64,000 bases of DNA from an uncultured Eubacteriales bacterium (GTDB lineage Bacteria > Bacillota > Clostridia > Oscillospirales > Oscillospiraceae): positions 1 to 64,000 of the forward strand of contig ONOL01000002.1 in NCBI GenBank assembly GCA_900319465.1. Direction: 5' to 3'. The position numbers were made by a program, and so were the translations under genes. Positions 50,955 to 59,220 of the stretch are shown here, in pieces (position 1 is the stretch's first letter; each line of letters begins with the position of its first letter). Under the pieces are notes generated by a model, which saw nothing but the letters and a program-made list of their open reading frames with translations, did not search any database and had not been told where the DNA came from.

Positions 50955-51004
50955 GACGGATATGACGCCTTCCTGCCCCCGGGGGGCGGGGCGTCATATC
51001 CGTC
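50955..51004. repeat. Palindromic TGACG-rich repeat, right copy
   Basis: Perfect 15-bp inverted repeat GACGGATATGACGCC (50955-50969) / GGCGTCATATCCGTC (50990-51004), with a GCCCCCGGGGGGC palindrome in the spacer. More TGACG-type units flank it (50944-50950 and 51007-51014), reaching the tatC stop codon. Confidence 0.85.
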
Positions 51005-51011
51005 CTGTCCG

Positions 51012-51809
51012 TCATTCGTTCCCGCGCCGGCGGCGCGCCGCCTGTTCCCCGTCCGCGGCGGGCCGTTCCCGCTTCGCCCTCCCGGCGAGGCGGCTGAGCA
51101 GGATGCTCAGCTCGTACAGCCCGATCATCGGGACCGCCGCCATGAGCTGCGAGACGACGTCCGGCGGCGTGAGCAGCGCGCCCAGCACAAAGCACAGCAC
51201 GATCACCGCGCGGCGCCCCTTCGCCAGCCACGCCGCCTTCAGCACGCCCAGCGCCGTCAGCAGCACCGAGACCACCGGCAGCTCGAACACCGCGCCGAAG
51301 ATCACGAACACCGTCAGCAGGAAGCTGACGTACTCCTGGATCCGGATCGAAGCAGCGACGTCCGTCGCCGCCGAGAAGCCGATCAGGAAGCGCAGCATGA
51401 GGGGCAGGGTCACAAAGCGCGCGAAGGCAGCGCCCAGCAGGAAGCAGAGCGTCCCCGCCGGCAGCGCCAGCGCGGCCGCGCGCCGCTCCCGGGGGCGCAG
51501 CCCCGGCCGGCAGAAGGCGTAGAGCTCGCAGGCCAGCACCGGGAAGCTGAGCGCGAGCGCGCCGGTGAGGGCCAGATTGCAGTACACCAGCAGCAGCTCC
51601 TGCGGCGCGAGGTAGACGAAGCGGTAGCCGTAAGCCCGCCCCAGCCCGGTCAGCGCGTTCACGAGCGGGCCGGCGAAGCCCAGGCACACGAGAAAGCACA
51701 GCGCCAGCGCCGCGGCGCAGACCGCCGCGCGCTTCCGCAGCTCGCCGAGATGGCCCGCCAGGCTCATGCGGCCGCCGTCCTCCGGGGCCTGCGGCCTATT
51801 CCTTTTCAT
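51012..51809 (-). CDS. tatC: Sec-independent protein translocase TatC
   Basis: The core of the twin-arginine translocase, 265 aa with six membrane helices. The N-terminal MSLAGHLGELRKRA corresponds to the family SFxxHLxELRxR motif that binds the signal peptide. VLACELYAFCRPGLRPRERR and the later helices follow the family. The start (ATG 51809) overlaps the end of tatA by 14 nt. The stop codon lies in the TGACG-rich repeat. Confidence 0.96.
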   Translation of the reverse strand: MKRNRPQAPEDGGRMSLAGHLGELRKRAAVCAAALALCFLVCLGFAGPLVNALTGLGRAYGYRFVYLAPQELLLVYCNLALTGALALSFPVLACELYAFCRPGLRPRERRAAALALPAGTLCFLLGAAFARFVTLPLMLRFLIGFSAATDVAASIRIQEYVSFLLTVFVIFGAVFELPVVSVLLTALGVLKAAWLAKGRRAVIVLCFVLGALLTPPDVVSQLMAAVPMIGLYELSILLSRLAGRAKRERPAADGEQAARRRRGNE

Positions 51810-52017
51810 CCCCGGACTCGCCCTGCGCGGGCTTTCCGGTCTCCGGCGCCGCGCCGCCCCTGTCCGCGGCGGGCTCGTCCCCGGCCTCCGCCAGCCCGTC
51901 CCGGAAGCCCTTGACGCTCTTGCCGAACATCTTCGTCAGCTTGGGGATCTGGGTCGGCCCGAAGAGGATGAGGACGACGACCAGGATGATGATGAGTTCC
52001 CATACGCCGAATTTCAT
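51796..52017 (-). CDS. tatA: Twin-arginine translocase TatA-type subunit
   Basis: A 73-aa protein with one N-terminal membrane helix (about 5-20), the Phe-Gly hinge (LFGPTQIPKLTKMFG), an amphipathic helix and an acidic tail. This is the form that makes the translocation pore. Its ATG overlaps the stop of the upstream gene (ATGA), and it overlaps tatC. I used ATG 52017 (MKFGVWELI) because the frame upstream is coding in the other gene. Confidence 0.93.
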   Translation of the reverse strand: MKFGVWELIIILVVVLILFGPTQIPKLTKMFGKSVKGFRDGLAEAGDEPAADRGGAAPETGKPAQGESGDEKE

Positions 52018-52376
52018 TCGTTTTCTCCTCCGTATCCGTTTTCCTGCGCTTCCCGTTCCGGGAGGCTGTCCGCGGCGGGCGGGGCCTCGGTTCCCCGGCC
52101 CGCTCCCGCCGTCTGTCCTGCTGCTTCCGTCCGCGCGGCGCGGCCGTCCCGCTCCCGCTCCTGCGGCGGCTCCATGGCCTCCCGCAGGGGCTTCGCCGCC
52201 TCGGCCAGCGGCTCGGCCACGTTCTCGCGCAGCTCTTTGCCCACTTCCTCCGAGGTCCTGCGCAGCTCCCGCAGGGCGGCGCCGAGCTTCCTCGCGTACT
52301 GCGGCAGCCGCTCCGGGCCGAGCACCAGCAGCGCCGCGAGGAAGATCACGACCAGCTCCCATACGCCGATCCTCAT
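52014..52376 (-). CDS. Twin-arginine translocase TatB-like subunit
   Basis: A 120-aa protein with one N-terminal membrane helix, then LGPERLPQYARKLGAALREL and a long charged, disordered tail. The Glu-Arg-Leu-Pro after the hinge and the longer amphipathic region favour TatB over TatA, though Firmicute TatA proteins overlap in sequence. GGAGGGAAGGG precedes ATG 52376. It is the first gene of a tatB-like/tatA/tatC operon with its own promoter. Confidence 0.87.
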   Translation of the reverse strand: MRIGVWELVVIFLAALLVLGPERLPQYARKLGAALRELRRTSEEVGKELRENVAEPLAEAAKPLREAMEPPQERERDGRAARTEAAGQTAGAGRGTEAPPAADSLPEREAQENGYGGENE

Positions 52377-52451
52377 GCCCTTCCCTCCTTTGCCGTCCAG
52401 GCGGTTTCGCGGCGGAGCCGCCGGCTCCCGCCGCTTCGCCGTATTGGGATC

Positions 52452-52480
52452 ATTATATGCCCTCCCGTGCGCCAAGTCAA
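52452..52480 (-). promoter_or_regulatory. Promoter of the tat operon
   Basis: Minus-strand TTGACT (52475-52480), 17-bp spacer, TATAAT (52452-52457). Confidence 0.82.
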
Positions 52481-52512
52481 TGCGCCCGCGCCGCATTTGC
52501 GCGGCGGCCGGC

Positions 52513-53577
52513 TCAGCGCAGGACCTGAAGCGCCGGCCCGCCCTTCACGGCGGACGCGCTGCCCTCCAGCCCGGCGGTGATCCAGACCGAGCCGTCGCGC
52601 AGGACAAAGACCGCGTCGAACTGCCCGCTGTGGGCGCGCCAGTACTCGGCGGCCGCCTCCAGGCCCATGATGTAAAGCGCGGTGGAGAGCGCGTCGCCCA
52701 GCGTGCCGTCGGCGGTCACGACCGTCACCTGCGCCAGCTCGCCGCGCACCGGCATGCCGGTCCCGGGGTCCATGATATGCTCGTAGGTCAGGCCGCTCTC
52801 CTCGTCGACGAAGAAGCGCTCGTAGCCGCCGGAGGAGATGACCGCCCTGTCCTTCACCGCCACCACGGCCACGAGGCCGCCGGCCTCGGTGTCCGGGTTG
52901 CGCACGCCGACGCGCCAGGCCGTGCCGTCCGGCTTCGCGCCGAGGCACTGGACGTTCCCGCCGAGGTTCACGATGCCCGAGCGCACGCCGTTTTCGCGGA
53001 AGATCTCCATGATCCGCTGGGAGGCGTAGCCCTTGGCGATGCCGCCGAGGTCGAGCGCCTGCCCCTCGTCCAGCGTGACCGCCCCGGTCTGCGCGTCAAA
53101 CACGATCCGCTCCGCCCCGACCCTTGCGAGCGTCTCGCGGATCTCGTCCTGCGAGGGCACGCGGCAGTTGCCGTCGGGGAAGCCCCAGAGCGCCATCAGC
53201 GGGTAGACCGTCGGGTCGAAGGCGCCCCCGGTGGCCGCATGGATCTCCAGCGCGCGCCGCAGGAGATAGGCCGCGTCCGCGCCGAGCGTCCCGCTCCCCT
53301 CCCGGTTGAGGCGCGAGACCTCGCTCTCCTCCAGGCCGATGGACAGCAGGGCGTTGAGCCGCCCGATCTCCGCCGCGGCCGCGTCCAGCGCGGCCTCCCG
53401 CCCCTTGCCGCAGGCGGTCAGCTCGATCACGGTGTCCATGCTGTCGAGATAGCGGGTGCTGCGCAGGGCGCTCTCCGGATCGCCGTCCCCGGCCGCCCCG
53501 GGCGCGGCGCCGCAGCCCGCGAGCAGCGCGAGCGCCAGCAGCAGCGCGGTGAGCTTTCTGATTTGTCTCTGTTTCAT
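52513..53577 (-). CDS. apbE: FAD:protein FMN transferase ApbE (lipoprotein)
   Basis: Attaches FMN covalently to Thr residues of extracytoplasmic flavoproteins (such as Rnf/Nqr subunits or flavocytochromes). About 354 aa. The lipobox is LALLAGC (about 15-22), and the ApbE core shows MDTVIELTACG, GAFDPTVYPLMALWGF, LDLGGIAKGYASQRI, VNLGGNVQCLG and EHIMDPGTGMPV, with the Mg-binding Asp in GTLGDALSTALYIMG. I chose ATG 53577 for its lipoprotein signal. It lies upstream of the tat genes but has a separate transcript start downstream. Confidence 0.95.
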   Translation of the reverse strand: MKQRQIRKLTALLLALALLAGCGAAPGAAGDGDPESALRSTRYLDSMDTVIELTACGKGREAALDAAAAEIGRLNALLSIGLEESEVSRLNREGSGTLGADAAYLLRRALEIHAATGGAFDPTVYPLMALWGFPDGNCRVPSQDEIRETLARVGAERIVFDAQTGAVTLDEGQALDLGGIAKGYASQRIMEIFRENGVRSGIVNLGGNVQCLGAKPDGTAWRVGVRNPDTEAGGLVAVVAVKDRAVISSGGYERFFVDEESGLTYEHIMDPGTGMPVRGELAQVTVVTADGTLGDALSTALYIMGLEAAAEYWRAHSGQFDAVFVLRDGSVWITAGLEGSASAVKGGPALQVLR

Positions 53578-53686
53578 ATCCGTTCGCCTCGTCAGAGCCC
53601 GGCCGCCGACGGCCGCCGGCGGCCTCTGTGCCCCTATCGTACCACGCTTCGGGCCGGAAAGCAACGCTCCTCTTTCGCGCCGCGCC

Positions 53687-54367
53687 TCAGGCCAGCGCCT
53701 TCTTGAGCTTTTCGAGCGCCTTCTTCTCGATCCGCGAGACGTAGGAGCGGCTGATGCCCAGCGTCAGCGCCGTCTCCCGCTGCGTCATCGGCTCGCCGCC
53801 CGCCAGCCCGTAGCGCAGCTTCACGACCCGCGCCTCCCGCGCGTCGAGCCGGGTCTCCACGCAGCTTCGCAGCTTCTCGCACAGCTCCCGGCTCCCCACC
53901 CGCTCGGCCAGATCCTCCTCCTCGCTGACCACGTCGAGGAACGACAGGCCGCCGTCCTCGTCGTCCGCGTCCAGCGCCTCCGACAGGCTCAGGTCCCCCG
54001 CCGTCTTCCGCTGGGCGCGGAAATGCATCAGGATCTCGTTTTCGATGCAGCGGCTGGCGTAGGTCGCCAGGCGCACGCCCTTCTCCGCCCGGTAGCTGTT
54101 CACGCCCTTGATCAGGCCGATCGTTCCGATGGACACGAGATCCTCCGTGTCGCCGCTCTGGGCATAATACTTTTTGACGATGTGGGCGACCAGGCGCATA
54201 TTGTGCTCGACGAGCCGGTTCCTCGCCTCCCAGTCCCCTTCGCCCCAGCGCCGGAGGCACTCCTGCTCCTCCTCGCGGCTCAGCGGCCGCGGGAAGGAGG
54301 CGCCCGGCGCGACGCGCAGCATCAGAAACAGGGTCCCCGCCAGCAGGCGGAACGCGTTTTCCAGCAT
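53687..54367 (-). CDS. sigK: RNA polymerase sporulation sigma factor SigK
   Basis: Late mother-cell sigma factor, 226 aa. A hydrophobic pro-sequence (MLENAFRLLAGTLFLML) is followed by SFPRPLSREEEQECL, region 2 (RNRLVEHNMRLVAHIVKKYY ... EDLVSIGTIGLIKGV), and region 4 (MTQRETALTLGISRSYVSRI EKKAL). The length matches SigK. The gene is continuous, with no skin-type prophage interruption. GAGGTGAGG precedes ATG 54367. It indicates a spore-forming lineage. Confidence 0.92.
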   Translation of the reverse strand: MLENAFRLLAGTLFLMLRVAPGASFPRPLSREEEQECLRRWGEGDWEARNRLVEHNMRLVAHIVKKYYAQSGDTEDLVSIGTIGLIKGVNSYRAEKGVRLATYASRCIENEILMHFRAQRKTAGDLSLSEALDADDEDGGLSFLDVVSEEEDLAERVGSRELCEKLRSCVETRLDAREARVVKLRYGLAGGEPMTQRETALTLGISRSYVSRIEKKALEKLKKALA

Positions 54368-54453
54368 ATCCTCACCTCTCTGACAGGATATTCCGCCCCC
54401 GCCTTGTACCATGCGCGGAAGCGGCAAAAAATACGCCGGATACAAGACAAACG

Positions 54454-54482
54454 TTGAAATTCTGCCGCCGCTGTGCTTTAAT
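54454..54482 (+). promoter_or_regulatory. Promoter of the second ABC importer operon
   Basis: TTGAAA (54454-54459), 17-bp spacer, TTTAAT (54477-54482), about 57 bp before the start codon. Confidence 0.7.
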
Positions 54483-54538
54483 GGGGGTATATCCTGATGA
54501 AACCTGCAGAATACACTTACGCAAAGGGATGAGACGCC

Positions 54539-55636
54539 ATGAAAGTCGTATTGCAGCATCTGACCAAGAAATTCCCCAGCCGCCAGAAAAAGGGCGAGGA
54601 CGTCGTCGCCGTCAGCGACTTCACCTTTGAGATCCCCGACGGGAAGCTGATCGGCCTGCTCGGCCCCTCCGGCTGCGGCAAGAGCACCACGCTCAACATG
54701 ATCTGCGGCCTGGAGCCGCCCACCGGCGGCCACATCTTCTTCGGCGAGGACGACGTGACCCGCCTGCCGCCCGAAAACCGCGGCGTCGGCCTCGTGTTCC
54801 AGAACTACGCGCTCTACCCGCACATGACCGTGCGGCAGAACATCCTCTTCCCCCTGCAGAACCTGAAGGGCGAGGCCCGCCCCGCCAAGGCCGAGATGCT
54901 CCGCCGTGCCGAGGAGGCCGCCCGCCTCGTGCAGATCGACGCGCTCATGGACCGCAAGCCCTCCGAGCTCTCCGGCGGCCAGCAGCAGCGCGTCGCCATC
55001 GCCCGCGCGCTGGTCAAGATGCCGAAGGTCCTGCTGCTCGACGAGCCGCTGTCCAACCTCGACGCGCGCCTGCGCCTGCAGACGCGCGAGGAGATCCGCC
55101 GCATCCAGCGCGAAACCGGCATCACCACCATCTTCGTCACCCACGACCAGGAGGAGGCCATGAGCATCTCCGACCTGATCGTCGTGATGAAGGAGGGCGT
55201 GGTGCACCAGATCGGCCGGCCGCAGGACGTGTACGACGAGCCGAAGAACCTCTTCGTCGCGAAGTTCCTCGGCACGCCCCCCATCAACGTCTTTTCGGGC
55301 GAGGTGCGCGGCGGCGTGCTCTATCTCGGCGAGGACGGCGTGCTGTGCGTGAAGGGCGTCGGCGACCGCAAGGTGTTCGTCGGCGTCCGGCCCGAGGGCT
55401 TCCTGCTGCAGGCGGCGGGGCCGCTGTGCTGCACGCTGCGCGCGGTGGAGGTCATGGGGCGCGACCGCAGCGTGGTCTCCGCGCATCCCGCCCTGCTCGG
55501 CACGGAGATCCGCTCCATCATCCCCTCCGACGAAGTGCTGGACGCGGGCCACGAGACGGTGCGCTTCGCGCTCAAGCCCGCGAAGGTGCACCTCTTCGAC
55601 ACCGAAACCGAAGCGCGCATCCCCTTCGAGGCCTGA
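54539..55636 (+). CDS. ABC transporter ATP-binding protein (UgpC/MsmX-like)
   Basis: Carbohydrate-type import ATPase of 365 aa. Walker A is GPSGCGKSTTLNMI, signature [16 protein letters not shown], Walker [17 protein letters not shown], and the switch His is in [16 protein letters not shown]. The C-terminal TOBE domain reaches about residue 360 (VFVGVRPEGFLL). It heads an operon with two permeases and a binding protein; such CUT1-type ATPases may serve more than one importer. Confidence 0.96.
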   Translation: MKVVLQHLTKKFPSRQKKGEDVVAVSDFTFEIPDGKLIGLLGPSGCGKSTTLNMICGLEPPTGGHIFFGEDDVTRLPPENRGVGLVFQNYALYPHMTVRQNILFPLQNLKGEARPAKAEMLRRAEEAARLVQIDALMDRKPSELSGGQQQRVAIARALVKMPKVLLLDEPLSNLDARLRLQTREEIRRIQRETGITTIFVTHDQEEAMSISDLIVVMKEGVVHQIGRPQDVYDEPKNLFVAKFLGTPPINVFSGEVRGGVLYLGEDGVLCVKGVGDRKVFVGVRPEGFLLQAAGPLCCTLRAVEVMGRDRSVVSAHPALLGTEIRSIIPSDEVLDAGHETVRFALKPAKVHLFDTETEARIPFEA

Positions 55637-55648
55637 GCGGCCCACAAA

Positions 55649-55688
55649 CCCCTCCGCCCCTCCGGGGCACCTCCCCTTTCAGGGGAGG
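55649..55688. repeat. Interspersed hairpin repeat inside the second ABC operon
   Basis: CCCCTCCGCCCCTCCGGGGCAC followed by a 7-bp CTCCCCT/AGGGGAG stem with TTC loop (55671-55687). It is related to the element at 17323-17410, in opposite orientation. It lies in the 73-bp gap between ATPase and permease genes. Confidence 0.65.
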
Positions 55689-55709
55689 CAATAAGGAAGT
55701 GTACTTGGA

Positions 55710-56597
55710 ATGAATAAAAACGGAAAAGCCTGGCTGTACCTGCTGCCGGCGATCGCCTTTCTGGGCGTATTCATGGTCTATCCGCTGGTGGACGTGTTCG
55801 TCTACTCCTTCGAGGAGGGCTATAACTCCGCCTCCCAGACCTTCTGGGGCATCGGCCTTTACAACTACGCCTACGTCCTGCACGATCCCTATTTCCTGCA
55901 GGCCGTGAAAAACACCTTCCTCCTCGTCATCATCACGGTGCCGCTCTCCACGGGCCTCGCCCTGCTCATCTCGGTCGGGCTCAACGCCATCAAGCCCCTG
56001 CGCGAGCTGTACCAGACCGTGTTCTTCCTCCCCTACGTCACGAACACGCTCGCCGTCGGCCTCGTGTTCATGATCCTGTTCAAAAAGACCGCCTACTCCG
56101 ACGGCCTCATCAACCTCCTGATCCATTTCTTCGGCGGCCGCTCCGTGGACTTCATCGACGGCCCCTACTGGGCGAAGATGCTCGTCATGTGCATCTACAC
56201 CGTCTGGGTGGTCATGCCCTTCAAGATCCTCATCCTCACCTCGGCGCTCGCCTCGGTGCGGCAGGACTACTACAACGCCGCCAAGATCGACGGCACCTCC
56301 CGGTGGCGCACCTTTACCCGCATCACCCTGCCCATGATCTCCCCCATGATCTTCTACCTCGTCATCACGGGCTTCATCGGCGCCTTCAAGGCTTACAGCG
56401 ACGAGGTCGCCATCTTCGGCACCGACCTGAACGCCGCCGGGATGAACACCATCGTCGGCTACGTCTACGACATGCTCTACGGCGACAGCGGCGGCTACCC
56501 CTCCTACGCCTCCGCCGCGGCGCTGATCCTCTTCGCCATCGTGCTGACCATCACCGTCATCAACCTGATGATCAGCCGGAAGAACGTGCAGTACTAA
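55710..56597 (+). CDS. ABC sugar-type transporter permease (MalF/UgpA-like)
   Basis: A membrane protein of 295 aa with six helices. The N-terminal helix is WLYLLPAIAFLGVFMVYPLV, and the EAA loop reads YYNAAKIDGTSRWRTFTRITLP. It pairs with the next gene to form the pore. The usual ligands for this group are sugars, oligosaccharides or glycerol-3-phosphate. It ends 12 bp before the second permease. Confidence 0.95.
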   Translation: MNKNGKAWLYLLPAIAFLGVFMVYPLVDVFVYSFEEGYNSASQTFWGIGLYNYAYVLHDPYFLQAVKNTFLLVIITVPLSTGLALLISVGLNAIKPLRELYQTVFFLPYVTNTLAVGLVFMILFKKTAYSDGLINLLIHFFGGRSVDFIDGPYWAKMLVMCIYTVWVVMPFKILILTSALASVRQDYYNAAKIDGTSRWRTFTRITLPMISPMIFYLVITGFIGAFKAYSDEVAIFGTDLNAAGMNTIVGYVYDMLYGDSGGYPSYASAAALILFAIVLTITVINLMISRKNVQY

Positions 56598-56609
56598 GGG
56601 GGTGCGCGC

Positions 56610-57473
56610 ATGAATTACGACAAGATCGAACAGGCCGCCGCCCGGCGGGACAGGGTCCGCAGGGCCGTCACCTACACGCTGCTGACGCTCTGGGCGCTGA
56701 TCGTGCTCTTCCCCTTCTACTGGATGCTCTTAAGCTCCGTCAAGAGTTACAGCGCCTACAACGGCGAGTACGTCCCGCGCTTCTTCACGCTCTCCCCCAC
56801 CCTGCAGAACTATGTGGACGCCTTCACCACCGTCAACCTCGCGCGCTACTTCACGAACACCCTCCTCTTCACCGCCGCGACGACCGCGATCATGATGGTC
56901 GTCATCATCTTCGCGGCCTACGCCTTCGCGCGGCTGGATTTCCCGGGCAAGAACCTCGTGTTCGCGCTGTTCCTCTCGCTGATGATGATCCCGGGCGAGC
57001 TCGTCGTCATCACCAACTTCGTCACCATCACCAACTGGGGCATGCGCAACACCTTCTGGGGCCTGATCCTGCCCTCCGTGACGAGCGTGTTCTATATCTA
57101 CCTGCTCAAGGAGAACTTCGAGCAGATCCCCGAGGAGCTGTATAAGGCCGCGAAGGTGGACGGCACCTCCGACCTCAAGTACCTCTTCAAGGTCATGCTC
57201 CCGATCTCCCAGCCCACCGTCGTCACCATCGTCATCCTCAAGGTCATCGAGTGCTGGAACAGCTACGTCTGGCCCCGCCTCATCACCGACGACGAGGCCT
57301 ACTTCCTCGTCTCCAACGGCATCCAGGAGATCCGCGAGAACGGCTTCGGCCGCGAGAACATCCCCGCCATGATGGCCGCCGTCGTGGTCATCTCCGTGCC
57401 GCTGATCGTGCTGTTCCTGATCTTCCACAAGAAGATCATGGCCGGCGTTTCGAGGGGAGGGACGAAGGGATGA
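56610..57473 (+). CDS. ABC sugar-type transporter permease (MalG/UgpE-like)
   Basis: A membrane protein of 287 aa with six helices. The EAA loop is LYKAAKVDGTSDLKYLFKVM, and the MalG-type start TLLTLWALIVLFPFYWMLLSS is visible. It overlaps the binding-protein gene by ATGA. AAGGGGGTG precedes the ATG. Confidence 0.95.
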   Translation: MNYDKIEQAAARRDRVRRAVTYTLLTLWALIVLFPFYWMLLSSVKSYSAYNGEYVPRFFTLSPTLQNYVDAFTTVNLARYFTNTLLFTAATTAIMMVVIIFAAYAFARLDFPGKNLVFALFLSLMMIPGELVVITNFVTITNWGMRNTFWGLILPSVTSVFYIYLLKENFEQIPEELYKAAKVDGTSDLKYLFKVMLPISQPTVVTIVILKVIECWNSYVWPRLITDDEAYFLVSNGIQEIRENGFGRENIPAMMAAVVVISVPLIVLFLIFHKKIMAGVSRGGTKG

Positions 57474-59059
57474 AACGAATTGCCTGCCTGCTGCTCTGCC
57501 TTGTGATGCTGCTGCCGCTGTGCGCCTGCCACGGCTCGCGGGAGCGCGCCGCCTTCGCCGTGCCGGAGCGCTTCGATACCTCCCGCAGCTACGAGATCAC
57601 CTTTTGGGCCAAGAACGACACCAACAAGGCCCAGACCGCCATCTACCAGAAGGCCATCGCCGACTTCGAGGCGCTCTACCCGAACATCACGGTCAACATG
57701 CGCCTCTACACCGACTACGGCAAGATCTACAACGACGTCATCACCAACATCGCGACCGATACGACCCCCAACGTCTGCGTCACCTACCCCGACCACATCG
57801 CGACCTACATGACCGGCGCGGACGTGGTCGTGCCGCTCGACGCGCTCTTCGCCGACCCGAACTTCGGCTTCGGCGGCAGCGAGCTGCGCTTCGACGGGCC
57901 GGAGGCCGGGGAGATGATCCCGGAGTTCCTCGCCGAGTGCCGCATCGGCGGCGTGAGCTACGCCGTGCCCTATATGCGCTCGACCGAGGCCTGCTACGTC
58001 AACAAGACCTTTGTCGAGAAGCTCGGCTATACCCTGCCGGAGACGCTGACCTGGGACTTCGTCTGGGAGGTCTCCGAGGCCGCCATGGCCAAGGACGCCG
58101 ACGGGAACTTCAGGCTCAACGGCCAGAAGGTCATGATCCCCTTCCTCTACAAGTCCACCGACAACATGATGATCCAGATGCTGCGTCAGAGGGGCGCGGG
58201 CTACTCCACGCCCGCCGGGGAGATCGAGATCTTCAACGACACAACGAAGGAGCTGCTCTACACCATCGCCGGGCACGCGAAGACCGGCGCCTTCTCCACC
58301 TTCAAGATCTCCTCCTATCCCGCGAACTTCCTCAACGCCGGCCAGTGCGTCTTCGCGGTGGACTCCACCGCCGGCGCCACCTGGATCGGCACCGACGCCC
58401 CGCTGCTCGACATCAGCGCCGACAAGCTCGTGCGCTTCGAGACCGCGGTGCTGCCGATCCCGCAGTTCGACCCGGCGCAGCCCGTCATGATCTCCCAGGG
58501 GCCAAGCCTCTGCGTCTTCAACAAGGACGACCCGCAGGTCGTGCTCGCCTCCTGGCTCTTCACCCAGTACCTGCTGACCAACGACGTGCAGATCGCCTAC
58601 GCCGAGACCGAGGGCTACGCCCCCGTGACCGCGAAGGCGCAGCAGAGCGCGGAGTATCAGGACTACCTCTCCCGCGCCGGGGAGGACAACAGGGAGCATT
58701 ACGCCGTCAAGATCGCCGCGACGAAGCTGCTGCTCGAGAACACCGGCAACACCTTCACCACCCCGGTCTTCAACGGCTCCACCTCCCTGCGCGACGCGGC
58801 GGGGCAGATGATCGAGGATGTGACCAAGTCCGTCCGCCGCAGGCAGACCGTGGACGAGGCGTATATGGACAAGCTCTTCTCCTCCGTCAAGTCCCTCTAC
58901 CGCCTCGACCAGATCAGCGCCGCGGGCGCGGGCGCCCCGGCGGAGCTCGGCCCCCTGCCGAAGACCTCGGTGCTGCTCCTCTCGGCGCTCGGCGCCGCCT
59001 GGGTGCTGATCGGCGCGTTTGCCGCCGTCGGCGCGGCCGGGAAGAAAAAGAAACGCTGA
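57470..59059 (+). CDS. ABC transporter extracellular solute-binding protein with C-terminal membrane anchor
   Basis: A binding protein of about 529 aa (UgpB/MalE class). The N-terminal signal is MKRIACLLLCLVMLLPLCAC, giving a probable lipobox at Cys 20. The body has YEITFWAKNDTNKAQTAIYQ, AIADFEALYPNITVNM, and FAVDSTAGATWIG. Unusually, it ends with a second hydrophobic helix (about 502-523) and KKKKR, the look of a C-terminal membrane anchor. Most binding proteins of this class end about 90 residues earlier. The ATG at 57470 overlaps the permease stop. The ligand is unknown, probably a carbohydrate. Confidence 0.9.
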   Translation: MKRIACLLLCLVMLLPLCACHGSRERAAFAVPERFDTSRSYEITFWAKNDTNKAQTAIYQKAIADFEALYPNITVNMRLYTDYGKIYNDVITNIATDTTPNVCVTYPDHIATYMTGADVVVPLDALFADPNFGFGGSELRFDGPEAGEMIPEFLAECRIGGVSYAVPYMRSTEACYVNKTFVEKLGYTLPETLTWDFVWEVSEAAMAKDADGNFRLNGQKVMIPFLYKSTDNMMIQMLRQRGAGYSTPAGEIEIFNDTTKELLYTIAGHAKTGAFSTFKISSYPANFLNAGQCVFAVDSTAGATWIGTDAPLLDISADKLVRFETAVLPIPQFDPAQPVMISQGPSLCVFNKDDPQVVLASWLFTQYLLTNDVQIAYAETEGYAPVTAKAQQSAEYQDYLSRAGEDNREHYAVKIAATKLLLENTGNTFTTPVFNGSTSLRDAAGQMIEDVTKSVRRRQTVDEAYMDKLFSSVKSLYRLDQISAAGAGAPAELGPLPKTSVLLLSALGAAWVLIGAFAAVGAAGKKKKR

Positions 59060-59071
59060 TCCGTACCGGTA

Positions 59072-59105
59072 CCGCGGCCCGAAAACGGGCCGCGGCTGTT
59101 CTTTT
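59072..59105 (+). terminator. Terminator of the second ABC operon
   Basis: CCGCGGCCCG/CGGGCCGCGG stem with AAAA loop (59072-59095) followed by CTGTTCTTTT. Confidence 0.8.
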
Positions 59106-59153
59106 CCGATTCGATTGCAGTTGGGTATTATTTTAACGACGTGTCACAAAGCC

Positions 59154-59181
59154 TTGATTTTCCCGAAAAAATGGATATAAT
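59154..59181 (+). promoter_or_regulatory. Promoter of the small lipoprotein gene
   Basis: TTGATT (59154-59159), 16-bp spacer, TATAAT (59176-59181). Confidence 0.75.
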
Positions 59182-59220
59182 GATCTCGTCCCTAAAAATT
59201 TACAACCAAGGAGGACAGAA

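Noticed and set aside
54368..55645. Extension of the sigK frame far upstream (to 652 codons)
   Set aside because: The upstream part is antisense to the ABC ATPase gene; ATG 54367 has a good ribosome site and begins the SigK pro-sequence.
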